Program-made: the position numbers and the translations under genes | Shown: one piece after another, positions 7,633 through 16,376 of the stretch | How positions within the stretch are numbered: the first letter of the stretch is position 1 | How the letters are laid out: each line of letters starts with the position of its first letter | Assembly (NCBI GenBank): GCA_041394185.1 | Contig: JAWKIQ010000002.1 | Coordinates: 372,001 to 436,000 of the forward strand | Direction: 5' to 3' | From: Acidimicrobiales bacterium | Lineage (GTDB): Bacteria > Actinomycetota > Acidimicrobiia > Acidimicrobiales > Poriferisodalaceae | DNA: 64,000 nucleotides | The notes under the pieces: model-generated | Seen by the model: only the letters and a program-made list of their open reading frames with translations | What the model was told of the DNA's origin: nothing | The model's database searches: none

Positions 7633-9642
7633 GTGGCTCTAGCCCGGACACGACAGCCGAGACGAGATCGCATTCGGCGATCGACCCGCCCCCGGGGCCG
7701 GGTTGCCGTGGTCGTGTTGCTCGTGCTGGCGTCGATGCTCGCCTCGGCGGGCTCCTCGGGAGCCGCCCCCACCAGCAGGATCGAGATGTCGACCCTGGTG
7801 AAGCACCCCGATGGCTCCCTGGTTAGCGAAACCGTCGAGGTGAGTCCGGCCCAGGCCGCCCAGCTCCAGGCATCGGCCGTGGCGGGTTCGGTTCTGGCAG
7901 CGGCGAACACCCCGGGTATCCAAGCGTCGGCGGGCGCAAAGCTGATCGCCGCCGAGCCTCTGGTCGAGTTCTCCGCGTTTGCCGACGACCCCCAGCGGTC
8001 CAATCAGTGGTCGCTCGATCACTCGACATTCGAGACGGCTTCAGGGATGGTCGACGCCAGCACGGTCACGATCGCTGTCCTGGACACCGGGATACGAGGC
8101 ACCCACGAGGAACTCAGCGGCGTTCTCGTCTCGGGCGCCGACTTCGTCCTTGGATCGGGTGACGGTCTGGTGGCCGACCACTTCCACGGCAGCCACGTGG
8201 CCGGCATCGCCGGAGCCGTGACGGGCAACGGCAAGGGCATCGAGGCAGCCGCAACCGGCGTCAGGATCATGCCCGTACGCGTGCTCGACTCCAGCGGCAG
8301 CGGAAGCTCGACCGGTGTGGCCAACGGCATCATCTGGGCAGCCGATCACGGGGCCGACGTGATCAACCTCAGCCTCGGCTCGACGACCAACTCGACCGTG
8401 GTGGCGTCGGCCATCGACTACGCGATAGCCGAGGGTGTCGTCGTCGTAGCGGCGTCGGGCAACTCGGGCAATGCCGGAAACCCGACGATGTATCCGGCTG
8501 CGCTCGACAATGTGCTATCGGTCGGGTCGGTCAATTCCTCCCTGACCAGGTCGGGGTTCTCTGGCTACGGATCGTGGCTCGATGTGGTGGCCCCGGGTGA
8601 GGGCATCTTGTCGCTGCACCACGGCGGCGACTCCAGCTATGCGTATGCCAACGGAACCTCGATGGCTTCGCCTCACGCTTCCGCGGCGGTAGCCCTGCTG
8701 TTGGCCGCCGATCCCACCTTGTCACCGGCCGAGGTCCGCAGCATCCTGAAGGCGACGGCGGTGGACCTGGGGCCCGTCGGCGACGATGTTCAGTACGGCG
8801 CCGGGTTCGTCGATCCGGCAGCCGCAATCTTGTCGGCCCTCGGCGAGGGTGGCGGAGGCACCTCACCGGACAGTGGATCTCAAGGTGTGGGTTATGCCTT
8901 TGTCACCTCGAGCGGTCGGGTGCTGCCACTGGGTGACGCAACCTCGTTCGGATCGATGGAGGGTCAGGCCCTGGCTCAGCCGGTGATCGCTGCTACGTCG
9001 ACCCCCTCGGGCAACGGGTACTGGATGGCCGGCGGGGACGGTGGCGTGTTCACGTTCGGCGACGCCGCCTATCACGGCTCGACGGGCGACATTCAGCTGT
9101 ACAGGCCAATCGTTGGCATGGCACCAACCAAGACCGGCAACGGCTACTGGCTGGTCGCCAGCGACGGCGGCGTGTTCGCCTTCGGCGACGCGATGTTCCA
9201 CGGCTCAACGGGTGGTATCGCGCTGGCCCAGCCCATCGTCGGGATGGCACCAACCAAGACCGGCAACGGCTACTGGCTGGTAGCCAGCGACGGCGGCATC
9301 TTCGCCTTCGGAGACGCAGGCTTCTACGGATCCACCGGCGGCATGGCCCTCGACCAACCGATCGTCGGGATGGCACCAACCAAGACCGGCAACGGCTACT
9401 GGCTGGTCGCCAGCGACGGCGGCATCTTCGCCTTCGGGGACGCAGGCTTCTACGGATCCACCGGCGGCATGGCCCTCGACCAACCAATTGTCGGGATGGC
9501 ACCAACCAACGCCGGCAATGCGTATTGGATGTTTGCTCGTGATGGCGGCGTGTTCTCGTTCGGTGCCCCGTACGCAGGCTCGGCAGCCGGGCTGCTGAAC
9601 CCGGGCGAAACTGCCGTCGCCCTGGTCGACATCAGCAGTTGA
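7633..9642 (+). CDS. Secreted subtilisin-like serine protease with 42-residue C-terminal repeats
   Basis: 669 residues from a GTG start preceded by AGGAAG. A signal segment covers about residues 22-43. The peptidase S8 domain shows Asp151 (VLDTGI), His185 (HGSHVAG), the oxyanion Asn277 (ASGNSGN) and Ser343 (GTSMASPH). After a Gly-rich linker near residue 415 come repeats of exactly 42 residues built on GNGYWLVASDGGVFAFGDA; the best copies are in register at 9121, 9247, 9373 and 9499. Degenerate copies lie on both sides, so the array probably folds as a propeller-like domain. The protease is predicted to be extracellular, with the repeats mediating binding. Substrate unknown. Confidence 0.92.
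   Translation: MALARTRQPRRDRIRRSTRPRGRVAVVVLLVLASMLASAGSSGAAPTSRIEMSTLVKHPDGSLVSETVEVSPAQAAQLQASAVAGSVLAAANTPGIQASAGAKLIAAEPLVEFSAFADDPQRSNQWSLDHSTFETASGMVDASTVTIAVLDTGIRGTHEELSGVLVSGADFVLGSGDGLVADHFHGSHVAGIAGAVTGNGKGIEAAATGVRIMPVRVLDSSGSGSSTGVANGIIWAADHGADVINLSLGSTTNSTVVASAIDYAIAEGVVVVAASGNSGNAGNPTMYPAALDNVLSVGSVNSSLTRSGFSGYGSWLDVVAPGEGILSLHHGGDSSYAYANGTSMASPHASAAVALLLAADPTLSPAEVRSILKATAVDLGPVGDDVQYGAGFVDPAAAILSALGEGGGGTSPDSGSQGVGYAFVTSSGRVLPLGDATSFGSMEGQALAQPVIAATSTPSGNGYWMAGGDGGVFTFGDAAYHGSTGDIQLYRPIVGMAPTKTGNGYWLVASDGGVFAFGDAMFHGSTGGIALAQPIVGMAPTKTGNGYWLVASDGGIFAFGDAGFYGSTGGMALDQPIVGMAPTKTGNGYWLVASDGGIFAFGDAGFYGSTGGMALDQPIVGMAPTNAGNAYWMFARDGGVFSFGAPYAGSAAGLLNPGETAVALVDISS
9121..9498 (+). 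repeat. Tandem 126-bp coding repeat
   Basis: Three full units of 126 bp begin at 9121, 9247 and 9373, each starting with gcaccaaccaagaccggcaa; a fourth, diverged unit begins at 9499. Units two and three differ at only about four positions, mostly silent. This indicates recent duplication or gene conversion within the subtilase gene. Confidence 0.9.
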
Positions 9643-9649
9643 GACGGCG

Positions 9650-10081
9650 CTAGCCGGCGGCGGGCACCCTCTTCATCGGTACATGTGCGATGCCGTCGAG
9701 ATCGAACTCGGGGCCGGTCAACTCGAAGCCGAACCCGCGGTACCAGTCGGCGAGATGCGCCTGGGCCTCGATCTCGACCATGTGCGTGTCGTCGAGTACG
9801 TGCAACAACAATCGGCGTGCCAGGCCCCGACTTCGGTGCTGTGGGTGGGTGACGACCCGGCCGACTTTGACGTGATCGTCATCGGGAATGACTCGCAGAG
9901 CTGCAACGATGTCGCCATCGCTGTCGATCCACACATGTCTGGCGACCAGGTCCAAGCCATCGACTTCGGCGTAGGGACAGTTCTGCTCCACCACGAATAC
10001 GTCACATCGCAGCCGCAACAGATCGTGGAGTTGACGGGTGGTCAGCTGATCGAACCACAGATCTTGAATGGTGCCAGACAC
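9650..10081 (-). CDS. elaA: ElaA-family GNAT N-acetyltransferase
   Basis: 143 residues, the normal size for ElaA. The N-terminal signature 'LTTRQLHDLLRLRCDVFVVE' followed by QNCPYAEVDGLD is characteristic. The acetyl-CoA loop appears as VGRVVTHPQHRSRGLARRLL (Q/R-x-x-G-x-A form of the GNAT P-loop), and WYRGFGFE is the usual late GNAT block. The acceptor substrate of ElaA is not established. It is convergent with the subtilase, 7 bp between stops. Confidence 0.85.
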   Translation of the reverse strand: MSGTIQDLWFDQLTTRQLHDLLRLRCDVFVVEQNCPYAEVDGLDLVARHVWIDSDGDIVAALRVIPDDDHVKVGRVVTHPQHRSRGLARRLLLHVLDDTHMVEIEAQAHLADWYRGFGFELTGPEFDLDGIAHVPMKRVPAAG

Positions 10082-10089
10082 TTGCGCCC

Positions 10090-10236
10090 CTAGAACAACA
10101 ACGGGATTGCCGATGCAACCAGCGAAAGCACCATCAGCGCCGAGACGATCATGATCGTCCAGTACGCAAAGGGTTGACGCACCCGCATCGGCAGGATCTT
10201 GCCGCTGTGATCGTGAGTAGGTCTACGCCGAGCCAT
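10090..10236 (-). CDS. Small single-pass membrane protein, unknown function
   Basis: 48 residues starting MARRRPTHDHSGKILPMRVR, then one hydrophobic helix (AYWTIMIVSALMVLSLVASA, about residues 23-45). The ATG at 10236 is preferred; an upstream in-frame start at 10287 would run into the ABC-F gene. It lies between the ABC-F gene and elaA on the same strand, 11 bp downstream of the former. The basic N-terminus predicts an N-in orientation. No family is recognised. Confidence 0.6.
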   Translation of the reverse strand: MARRRPTHDHSGKILPMRVRQPFAYWTIMIVSALMVLSLVASAIPLLF

Positions 10237-10247
10237 CTCAGACGATG

Positions 10248-11999
10248 CTAGCGGTGGTCCTCGAGTTCGCCAGACAGCTCTAGCCACTGTTCTTCGGCGG
10301 CGCCCAGCGAGTCGATCACTTCCGAAAGCCGGTTGCCGAGCTCGGCGGCGGCAACGTGGTCGGTGGTCGAGGCAAGCTCGCTCTCGAGTTCGTCGCGCCG
10401 GCCTTCCAGCGCTGCCATGTCTGCCTCGACCTTGGCGATGAGGCGCCGCAGGGTCGAGGGCGTCCGCTTCTTGGTGCGCCCCGACGCCGAGCCGACGACT
10501 CCGGCAGATGTCGTTCGCTCGCCACCCTTGTCGCCAGCCGAGTCGACGATCGAACCCGATTCGGCCTTCCAGACGACATCACCCGAACCCAGACGGCGCG
10601 TCCGTCCTGCGCCCACAGCGATGGCCTGCTCGACCGTACGCTCGAGGAACACCCTGTCGTGGGAGACGACGACGAGCGAACCGGGCCAGTCGTCGAGGAA
10701 ACCCTCCAGCGACCGAAGGGTGTCGAGATCGAGGTCGTTGGTGGGCTCGTCCAGGAACAAGACGTTGGGCCCTTCGGCAAGTACCAACAACAGCTCGAGC
10801 CGTCTGCGCTCGCCGCCGGACAAGGTGCCGATGAGCGCCTGCTGAGCGTCGTTGTCGAACCAGAAGCGCTCGAATAGTTGGCTCTGCGCTGGTGTGAGCT
10901 TTGGTTCGTCTCCGACAACAGCCTCCCTGACCCTCAACTTCGGGTCGAGGTTTCGTCCGAGCTGGTCGAAATAGCCCAGCTTCACCGTCGGGCCCCACTG
11001 GACGGTTCCCGCAGATGGCTCGAGACGACGTGCGAGGACGTCGAGGAGTGTCGATTTGCCGCCACCGTTGGGGCCGACGATACCGAGCCGCCCACCCGGC
11101 GCCAGCGAGATGTCGACATCGCTGAACAGCCGCTGCGAACCAGGGTAGGCAAACCCAACCCCCTCGGCATCTATGACCTTGTTGCCCAACCGCGACGACC
11201 CGAAGGCATCGAGGCCCAACGGCACCGACCGGTCGCTGGAAGGCGCAGGACCTCCGTCGATGACCGAGCGGGCTTCGGCGATGCGCGACTTGGGCTTGCG
11301 GCGCCTGGCCCTGGCGCCGCGCTGCAGCCAGGCCAGCTCCTGGCGGGCCAGGATGCGGCGCGATCGTTCGTCTCGCGCCGCCTTTTCCGCCCGGGCTATC
11401 TCGGCGTCGAGGTGGGCCTTGTATCCGCCGTCGGTCAGATGGCAGCCATCCTTGTCGAGCGACAGGATGCGGGTGCAAACCCGGTCCAGCATCTGGCGGT
11501 CGTGGCTCACCAACACAACCCCGCCCCTGTATCTGGCCAACCGGGCCTCGAGCCACTCGATGGCTTCGATGTCGAGGTGGTTCGTGGGTTCGTCCAGCAC
11601 CAGCAGGTCGCTCTCGCTCACCAGTGCCGCAGCCAGGGCGACGCGCTTGGCCTGCCCACCCGACAACTCGTCGACCGGGCGATCCAGCAGCCCGCTGACG
11701 CCAAGGCGGTCGAGGACCGACTCGACCTCCCAGCCAGAACCGACGGCGTCGGCAACGGTGCCGTCTCCGAGGTCGGGCCGCTGTGCCAGAACCACCATAC
11801 GCAGGTCGCGGGCTCGCCTGACCGTCCCCTGTTCTGGGGTGATCGAACCGGTCATGACACCAAGCAGCGTGCTCTTCCCTGCTCCGTTGATGCCCAGAAT
11901 CCCCAGCCGATCGGCCGAGTCGAGCGTTACGGACACGCTCTCGAACAGAGGCCTATCGGGGCGGGTAACGGTGACAGAGTCGACGTCGACCAGGATCAC
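10248..11999 (-). CDS. ABC-F family ATPase (Uup/Ettl-like)
   Basis: About 583 residues with two ABC domains and no membrane segments. Walker A motifs are GINGAGKST and GPNGGGKST, signatures LSGGQAKRV and LSGGERRRL, Walker B motifs VLDEPTNHLD and FLDEPTNDLD. A linker rich in Arg/Lys (RGARARRRKPKSRI) joins the domains, and a C-terminal coiled coil (about the last 80 residues) resembles the Uup tail. ABC-F proteins bind the ribosomal E site and modulate translation; Uup-like members also affect DNA branch handling. The frame is open to 12074, but that would overlap the lipoprotein gene, so GTG at 11999 (start VILVDVD) is preferred without a clear Shine-Dalgarno. Confidence 0.88.
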   Translation of the reverse strand: MILVDVDSVTVTRPDRPLFESVSVTLDSADRLGILGINGAGKSTLLGVMTGSITPEQGTVRRARDLRMVVLAQRPDLGDGTVADAVGSGWEVESVLDRLGVSGLLDRPVDELSGGQAKRVALAAALVSESDLLVLDEPTNHLDIEAIEWLEARLARYRGGVVLVSHDRQMLDRVCTRILSLDKDGCHLTDGGYKAHLDAEIARAEKAARDERSRRILARQELAWLQRGARARRRKPKSRIAEARSVIDGGPAPSSDRSVPLGLDAFGSSRLGNKVIDAEGVGFAYPGSQRLFSDVDISLAPGGRLGIVGPNGGGKSTLLDVLARRLEPSAGTVQWGPTVKLGYFDQLGRNLDPKLRVREAVVGDEPKLTPAQSQLFERFWFDNDAQQALIGTLSGGERRRLELLLVLAEGPNVLFLDEPTNDLDLDTLRSLEGFLDDWPGSLVVVSHDRVFLERTVEQAIAVGAGRTRRLGSGDVVWKAESGSIVDSAGDKGGERTTSAGVVGSASGRTKKRTPSTLRRLIAKVEADMAALEGRRDELESELASTTDHVAAAELGNRLSEVIDSLGAAEEQWLELSGELEDHR

Positions 12000-12030
12000 G
12001 GTGTCTGCATCGAGTGAGCGGGCGTTCGAA

Positions 12031-12558
12031 TCAGACCGACAACAGCCGCCACGCGTGCGGATGGTCGAGGCCACTGACCGTTATCTCGACGTCGCGCGTC
12101 GCAGTGCCCGAACCAACCGCTACGGCGGTGCAGCGGAAGGTCGCGTTGACTGGCTCTATGCGGTACACGGTGGCCTGGTCGTCGCGGCACGAAACCGCTA
12201 TGTCGGTTCCGAGGCCGAAGGTCAGGTCGGCGGCGACGTCGGCCTCGATCTGGCCGAGGATGACGATTGCATCCATCTGCTCGAACCGGGCTGCACCGTC
12301 GGCGTCGATCGAGACCTGGACGCGAAGGCGACCTTCTCCGTCGGTGACGCTGGATGTGCACAGAAACGATGCGTTGGGTTCGACCGCTGCGCCGTCCTCA
12401 CACTCGATGTCTACCAACTCGACACCGCGCTGGGTCGTGAACACGTCGACCATCTGGGCTTTGAGGTCGTCGAGCTTCGAAGAACCGCCACAAGCCGAGG
12501 CGAGCAGGGTGAGCGCGATGAGGGCAAAGGTTGACTCAACCCTCGATCGACGCTTCAT
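12031..12558 (-). CDS. Lipoprotein with two DUF4333-like domains
   Basis: 175 residues. MKRRSRVESTFALIALTLLASACGG gives a signal peptide with lipobox and acylated Cys at about residue 23. The mature part contains two similar blocks, each with a 'C-x(9-13)-FxC' pair and ending in a 'VxVSIDADG/VEITVSG' strand, matching the DUF4333 pattern common in actinobacterial lipoproteins (two disulfides likely). The ATG at 12558 is chosen because it gives the signal peptide; the frame itself is open to 12645. The ABC-F gene follows in the same direction after 31 bp. Function unknown. Confidence 0.75.
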   Translation of the reverse strand: MKRRSRVESTFALIALTLLASACGGSSKLDDLKAQMVDVFTTQRGVELVDIECEDGAAVEPNASFLCTSSVTDGEGRLRVQVSIDADGAARFEQMDAIVILGQIEADVAADLTFGLGTDIAVSCRDDQATVYRIEPVNATFRCTAVAVGSGTATRDVEITVSGLDHPHAWRLLSV

Positions 12559-12644
12559 GCTTCTGTCCTCACCACGAATTTCAACAGCCAGACAATATGT
12601 TTCGGCACACCCCGTGTCGAGTTGAACGACTTGAACTAGCATCA

Positions 12645-12780
12645 TGGCCTGTACCTCGGGGAGCTCGGGTGAGCCGGGCTGAGAGGGCGACCATGTTCTG
12701 GTGCACCGTCATCTGGTTCACCGAGCGCCGTCGCCGACCCCTCGAACCTGTCCGGGTAATGCCGGCGTAGGGAACGGCCA
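12645..12780 (+). promoter_or_regulatory. TPP (thi-box) riboswitch
   Basis: The conserved thi-box core is present in order. CTGAGA is at about 12679-12684. GGCGAC pairs with GTCGCC to extend the P3 arm. Then comes the block GACCCCTCGAACCTG, followed by GGGTAATGCCGGCGTAGGGA ending near 12773. TGGCC (12645-12649) can close the structure with GGCCA (12776-12780). Just downstream, cggcca (12775-12780) can instead pair with tggccg (12787-12792), which abuts the Shine-Dalgarno ggggaaggg (12792-12800) of thiB. The alternative pairings suggest control of translation initiation by thiamine diphosphate. The riboswitch call is firm; the switching mechanism is inferred. Confidence 0.93.
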
Positions 12781-12806
12781 CACGACTGGCCGGGGAAGGG
12801 TCCCTC

Positions 12807-13901
12807 ATGGGAATCAGGCATCTGGCCGCCGCGTTGCTGGCCGGCGGATTCGTCACATTGTCTGCCTGCGGCTCGGTTTCGGGCGACGTCGCCAGCGAGT
12901 CGACGGCCGCACCACCACCGGTGCCATCGACCTTGGGCTCGGTGACCCTGGTGACCCACGACTCGTTCTCGCTCAGCGAGGCCGTGCTGGCAGAGTTCAC
13001 CGACCAGACCGGCTACACGGTGCGCATCCTGGCGCCGGGCGACGCAGGCAGCATGCTGAACCAATCGATACTGACCGCGGGCGATCCTCTGGGAGATGTG
13101 ATCTTCGGGGTCGACACCACCTTCTTGTCACGGGCGCTACAAGCCGAGGTGACCATCGCCTACGAGTCACCGTTGCTGGACGAGATACCAGATCACCTCG
13201 AGCTCGATTCGAGCCATCGGCTGTTGCCCGTAGACGTCGGCGATGTGTGCCTGAACTACGACGTGAGCTGGTTCGAAGACGCCGGGCTGGCGGCTCCGTC
13301 ATCGCTGGCAGACCTGGCCAAGCCCGACTACGCCGACCTGTTGGTCGTGCAGAACCCGGCGACGTCGTCGCCTGGGCTCGCGTTCTTGCTGGCCACCGTC
13401 GCCGAATTCGGGGTTGACGACGAATACGACTGGTTGGACTTCTGGTCGGATCTCCGCTCGAACGGGGTCTCGGTGCAGCCGGGGTGGACCGAGTCTTACA
13501 CCGTCGAGTTCACGATCGCCGGCGGCGATCGCCCGATAGTGGTGTCGTACGCGACCAGCCCACCCGCCGAGGTGTTCTTCGCCGACCCTCGCCCCGACAC
13601 TGCCCCCACCGCGGTGGTCGAGGCCAGCTGCTTTCGCCAGCAGGAGTTCGTGGGCATTCTCCGCGGAACCGACAACCTCGAAGGCGCTCGTGCCCTGGTC
13701 GACTTCTTGTTGTCGCGGACGGCCCAGGAGGACATCCCCTGGAACATGTTCGTGTTCCCGGTGAACGAAACCGCCCAGGTGCCAGACGAGTTCGTCCAGT
13801 ACTCGACGGTTCCGACCGACCCTCTGTCGGTGCCGGCCGAACAGATCGAGCAGAACCGCGAGACCTGGATCGAGCAATGGACCGAAACGGTCATCGGCTG
13901 A
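12807..13901 (+). CDS. thiB: Thiamine ABC transporter substrate-binding lipoprotein
   Basis: 364 residues. Signal peptide MGIRHLAAALLAGGFVTLSA with acylated Cys21. The body fits the ThiB/TbpA family of periplasmic-type thiamine binders: 'VTLVTHDSF..SEAVLAEFTDQTGY' near the N-terminus, 'GDPLGDVIFGVDTTFLSRAL', 'PVDVGDVCLNYD', 'LADLAKPDYADLLVVQNPAT' and 'WTESYTVEF'. It would capture thiamine at the outer membrane face of the cytoplasmic membrane and deliver it to ThiP. The TPP riboswitch directly upstream supports the substrate. ATG has a strong Shine-Dalgarno (ggggaaggg). thiP follows after 4 bp. Confidence 0.92.
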   Translation: MGIRHLAAALLAGGFVTLSACGSVSGDVASESTAAPPPVPSTLGSVTLVTHDSFSLSEAVLAEFTDQTGYTVRILAPGDAGSMLNQSILTAGDPLGDVIFGVDTTFLSRALQAEVTIAYESPLLDEIPDHLELDSSHRLLPVDVGDVCLNYDVSWFEDAGLAAPSSLADLAKPDYADLLVVQNPATSSPGLAFLLATVAEFGVDDEYDWLDFWSDLRSNGVSVQPGWTESYTVEFTIAGGDRPIVVSYATSPPAEVFFADPRPDTAPTAVVEASCFRQQEFVGILRGTDNLEGARALVDFLLSRTAQEDIPWNMFVFPVNETAQVPDEFVQYSTVPTDPLSVPAEQIEQNRETWIEQWTETVIG

Positions 13902-13905
13902 GGCC

Positions 13906-15555
13906 ATGAGAAGCGGACCGGGCGCCCGCCCCACGCTGGGGCGGTTCGGATCGATCGGCGCCATCGCGGTCCCGGCAGTGTTTCTGACGGTGTTCTTCAT
14001 CTACCCGGTGGCCACGATCACCTGGCGCGGGCTGGCCCCCGACGGCCATCTGGATCTGGGCAAGACGCTGGAGATCCTGTCGAACGATCGGTGGTGGCGC
14101 GTCGCTTGGTTCACGACGTGGCAGGCGGTGGTGTCGACCCTGGCCACCCTGGCGTTGGGCATTCCGGTGGCGGGGGTGTTGGCTCGCTACGACGTGCCGG
14201 CAAGCCGACTCATCCGCAGCTTGACGACGGTGCCATTCGTGTTGCCCACCATCGTTGTGGCCACCGCCTTCATAGCGGTGTTCGACACCATGGGAGCGGC
14301 GGGCGATGCGCTGCGCAACAGCGCCGCGGCCGTGATCATCGCCCACGTCTATTTCAACCTGGCGGTGGTCATTCGGGCCTTGGTCGACCCTTGGTCTCGC
14401 CTCGACCGGTCCGAAGAGGAGGCCGCCCGGCTCTTGGGTGCCGGACCGTTCAGGGTGTTGACCACCATCACACTGCCCCGACTGCGGCTGGCCATCGGTG
14501 CAGCGTCCGCGATCGTGTTCTTGTTCTCGTTCACGAGCTTCGGCGTCGTGCTGTTCTTGGGCGGCCCGTCCAGATCGACCCTCGAGGTCGAGACCTACAT
14601 CCAGACCACCTCGTTTCTCCGGCTGGACGTGGCCGCCGTACTTGCATTGACGCAGTTGGCCATCGTGGTTTCGCTGCTGCTGGCGCAACGAGCCCTCACC
14701 GGCCGCATGGGCGCCTCGCATCGCCTTGTTCGAGCCAGCGAGCTTCGCCGACCCATCCGCTCGGCACGCGATGTCGCGGTGGTGGCGGGCACAGTCGGTA
14801 CCACCGTGGTGGTTCTGGTGGTTCCGATGGCGATGTTGGTCTGGAGGTCTCTGCGCCTCGAAGGCCGTTTCACCGTGGACAACTACCGGCGGTTGTGGGA
14901 TGTATCCGAGGTGATGCTGGCAACCCCGGCCGAGGCCATCTGGAACTCGTTCACCATCGCCGCGGCAGCCATGGTCACTGCGCTGGTCATGGGGACCCTC
15001 GCCACGATCGCAGTCTGCTACGGATCGAAGAATTGGGGGCGAGGGCTCGACACTGCCCTGATGCTTCCGCTCGGAACTTCGGCGGCGACCCTGGGCTTCG
15101 GATTCCTCGTGGCACTCGACGATCCACCGCTCGACCTTCGCACTTCGGCTGTGTTGGTTCCCATCGCCCACGCGCTGGTGGGGATCCCGTTCGTGATGCG
15201 CCTGCTGGTTCCCACGGTCAGGTCCATCGACGCGAGGCTCCACGAGACCGCTGCGTTGCTGGGCCTGTCGCCGGTGCAGACGATATTGCGCGTCGACGCT
15301 CCGATCTTGAGGCGCTCGGTGTTGGCAGCAGCAGGATTCGCCTTTGCCGTGTCGTTGGGCGAGTTCGGCGCCACTGCGTTCATCGCCAGGCCCGACCGCC
15401 CCACCATCCCCACAGCGATAATGCGCTACCTGGGCCGCCCGGGAGCTTCCAACACCGGCCAGGCGATGGCCATGGCGACCATCTTGATGCTGGTGACCGT
15501 GGCCGCGGTTGCCGTCATCGAGAACAACCGGGTGGGCGACGCCGGCGACTTCTGA
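13906..15555 (+). CDS. thiP: Thiamine ABC transporter permease (double-domain)
   Basis: 549 residues and about 12 membrane helices arranged as two homologous permease halves, the standard ThiP layout. Two EAA loops that contact the ATPase are visible: EEAARLLGAGPFRVLTTITL in the first half and HETAALLGLSPVQTILRVDA in the second. It lies 4 bp after thiB under the same TPP riboswitch. The following gene is convergent, so no thiQ ATPase is encoded in this operon; the transporter must use an ATPase encoded elsewhere. Confidence 0.92.
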   Translation: MRSGPGARPTLGRFGSIGAIAVPAVFLTVFFIYPVATITWRGLAPDGHLDLGKTLEILSNDRWWRVAWFTTWQAVVSTLATLALGIPVAGVLARYDVPASRLIRSLTTVPFVLPTIVVATAFIAVFDTMGAAGDALRNSAAAVIIAHVYFNLAVVIRALVDPWSRLDRSEEEAARLLGAGPFRVLTTITLPRLRLAIGAASAIVFLFSFTSFGVVLFLGGPSRSTLEVETYIQTTSFLRLDVAAVLALTQLAIVVSLLLAQRALTGRMGASHRLVRASELRRPIRSARDVAVVAGTVGTTVVVLVVPMAMLVWRSLRLEGRFTVDNYRRLWDVSEVMLATPAEAIWNSFTIAAAAMVTALVMGTLATIAVCYGSKNWGRGLDTALMLPLGTSAATLGFGFLVALDDPPLDLRTSAVLVPIAHALVGIPFVMRLLVPTVRSIDARLHETAALLGLSPVQTILRVDAPILRRSVLAAAGFAFAVSLGEFGATAFIARPDRPTIPTAIMRYLGRPGASNTGQAMAMATILMLVTVAAVAVIENNRVGDAGDF

Positions 15556-15560
15556 TGTGG

Positions 15561-16352
15561 TCAGGCCTTCGTGTAGACCACCCAAGGACGGCCGTGTGCC
15601 CTGCGCTGCTGGTGCCCCCTCGAGATGGCGTCCGAAGCCACCTCGAGCGCCAGGGCGTATGCGTCGGCGGCATTTGCCCCGGTGGCACCAAAGCCTGCGA
15701 TAGCCGCCGACAACACATCGCCACTGCCACGGATCGCCTGCACATCGATGCGCCTCGAGCGCACCAGGCCCCGACCGACCTGTCCAGCCACAGCATCGAC
15801 CACGTGGCCGTCGTCGTTCGACGCTCCGCCTGTGACAACCGCAGACATGGCGCCCATGTCGACGAGCATCTCGGCGGCGGCCAACGCCTCGCGGTTGTTC
15901 GACACGCTGGTGCCCGTCAGCAACGAGGCCTCGGCCCGGTTGGGGGTGACGAACCATGCGCCCGGAATCAGGTCTTCGATGTAGACCCGGTCGACCTCGG
16001 CGGAAACGATGCGCGCCCCGTCACCCGCGACCAGCACCGGGTCGACGACCACGCTGGGAACTGCGCCGACCACGCGCTTCGCGACCGTGGCAGCCGTGGC
16101 ACCGGACCACAGCATCCCGAGCTTGGCGGTCTGCGGTTCGAGGTCGGCGATGACGGCTGCCAACTGGGCACCGACCATGTCGACATCGGTGGCGACGGCT
16201 CGTTCGAAGCGCTCGGTTGTCTGGCAGGTGTTGACCGTGGCAACCGGTGCCGGATGAACACCCAGCCCACAACAGATCCCGACATCGACGGCCAGGCCGG
16301 CCGTTCCGGTCGGGTCGAGTCCACCGATCAGCAGCGTCACTGGCGGTCGCAT
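15561..16352 (-). CDS. thiD: ThiD/PdxK-type HMP(-P) or pyridoxal kinase
   Basis: 263 residues of the ribokinase fold. GGLDPTGTAGLAVDV near the N-terminus corresponds to the GSDPSGGAGI block of ThiD; VVDPVLVAGDGARIV and TPNRAEASLLTG also fit. The C-terminal anion-hole motif reads GSGDVLSAAIA, where ThiD normally has GTGCTLSAAIA. The Asp makes it closer to pyridoxal-kinase-type members (GTGD). Context (convergent with thiBP, 5 bp apart) favours thiamine pyrimidine phosphorylation, but pyridoxal or HMP salvage is possible. Start at ATG 16352; it is divergent from the AcoX-like gene with only 24 bp between them. Confidence 0.82.
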   Translation of the reverse strand: MRPPVTLLIGGLDPTGTAGLAVDVGICCGLGVHPAPVATVNTCQTTERFERAVATDVDMVGAQLAAVIADLEPQTAKLGMLWSGATAATVAKRVVGAVPSVVVDPVLVAGDGARIVSAEVDRVYIEDLIPGAWFVTPNRAEASLLTGTSVSNNREALAAAEMLVDMGAMSAVVTGGASNDDGHVVDAVAGQVGRGLVRSRRIDVQAIRGSGDVLSAAIAGFGATGANAADAYALALEVASDAISRGHQQRRAHGRPWVVYTKA

Positions 16353-16376
16353 CGCCGCCGAGCCTACGGTGCAGCG

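Noticed and set aside
9121..9642. CRISPR-like regularly spaced repeats
   Set aside because: The period is 126 bp, in frame, and encodes a 42-residue protein repeat inside a continuous protease gene.
13891..15957. 688-codon minus-strand open frame opposite thiP
   Set aside because: Translation is Gln/His/Arg/Gly-rich without motifs, typical of antisense frames in high-GC DNA; thiP on the other strand has clear permease motifs.
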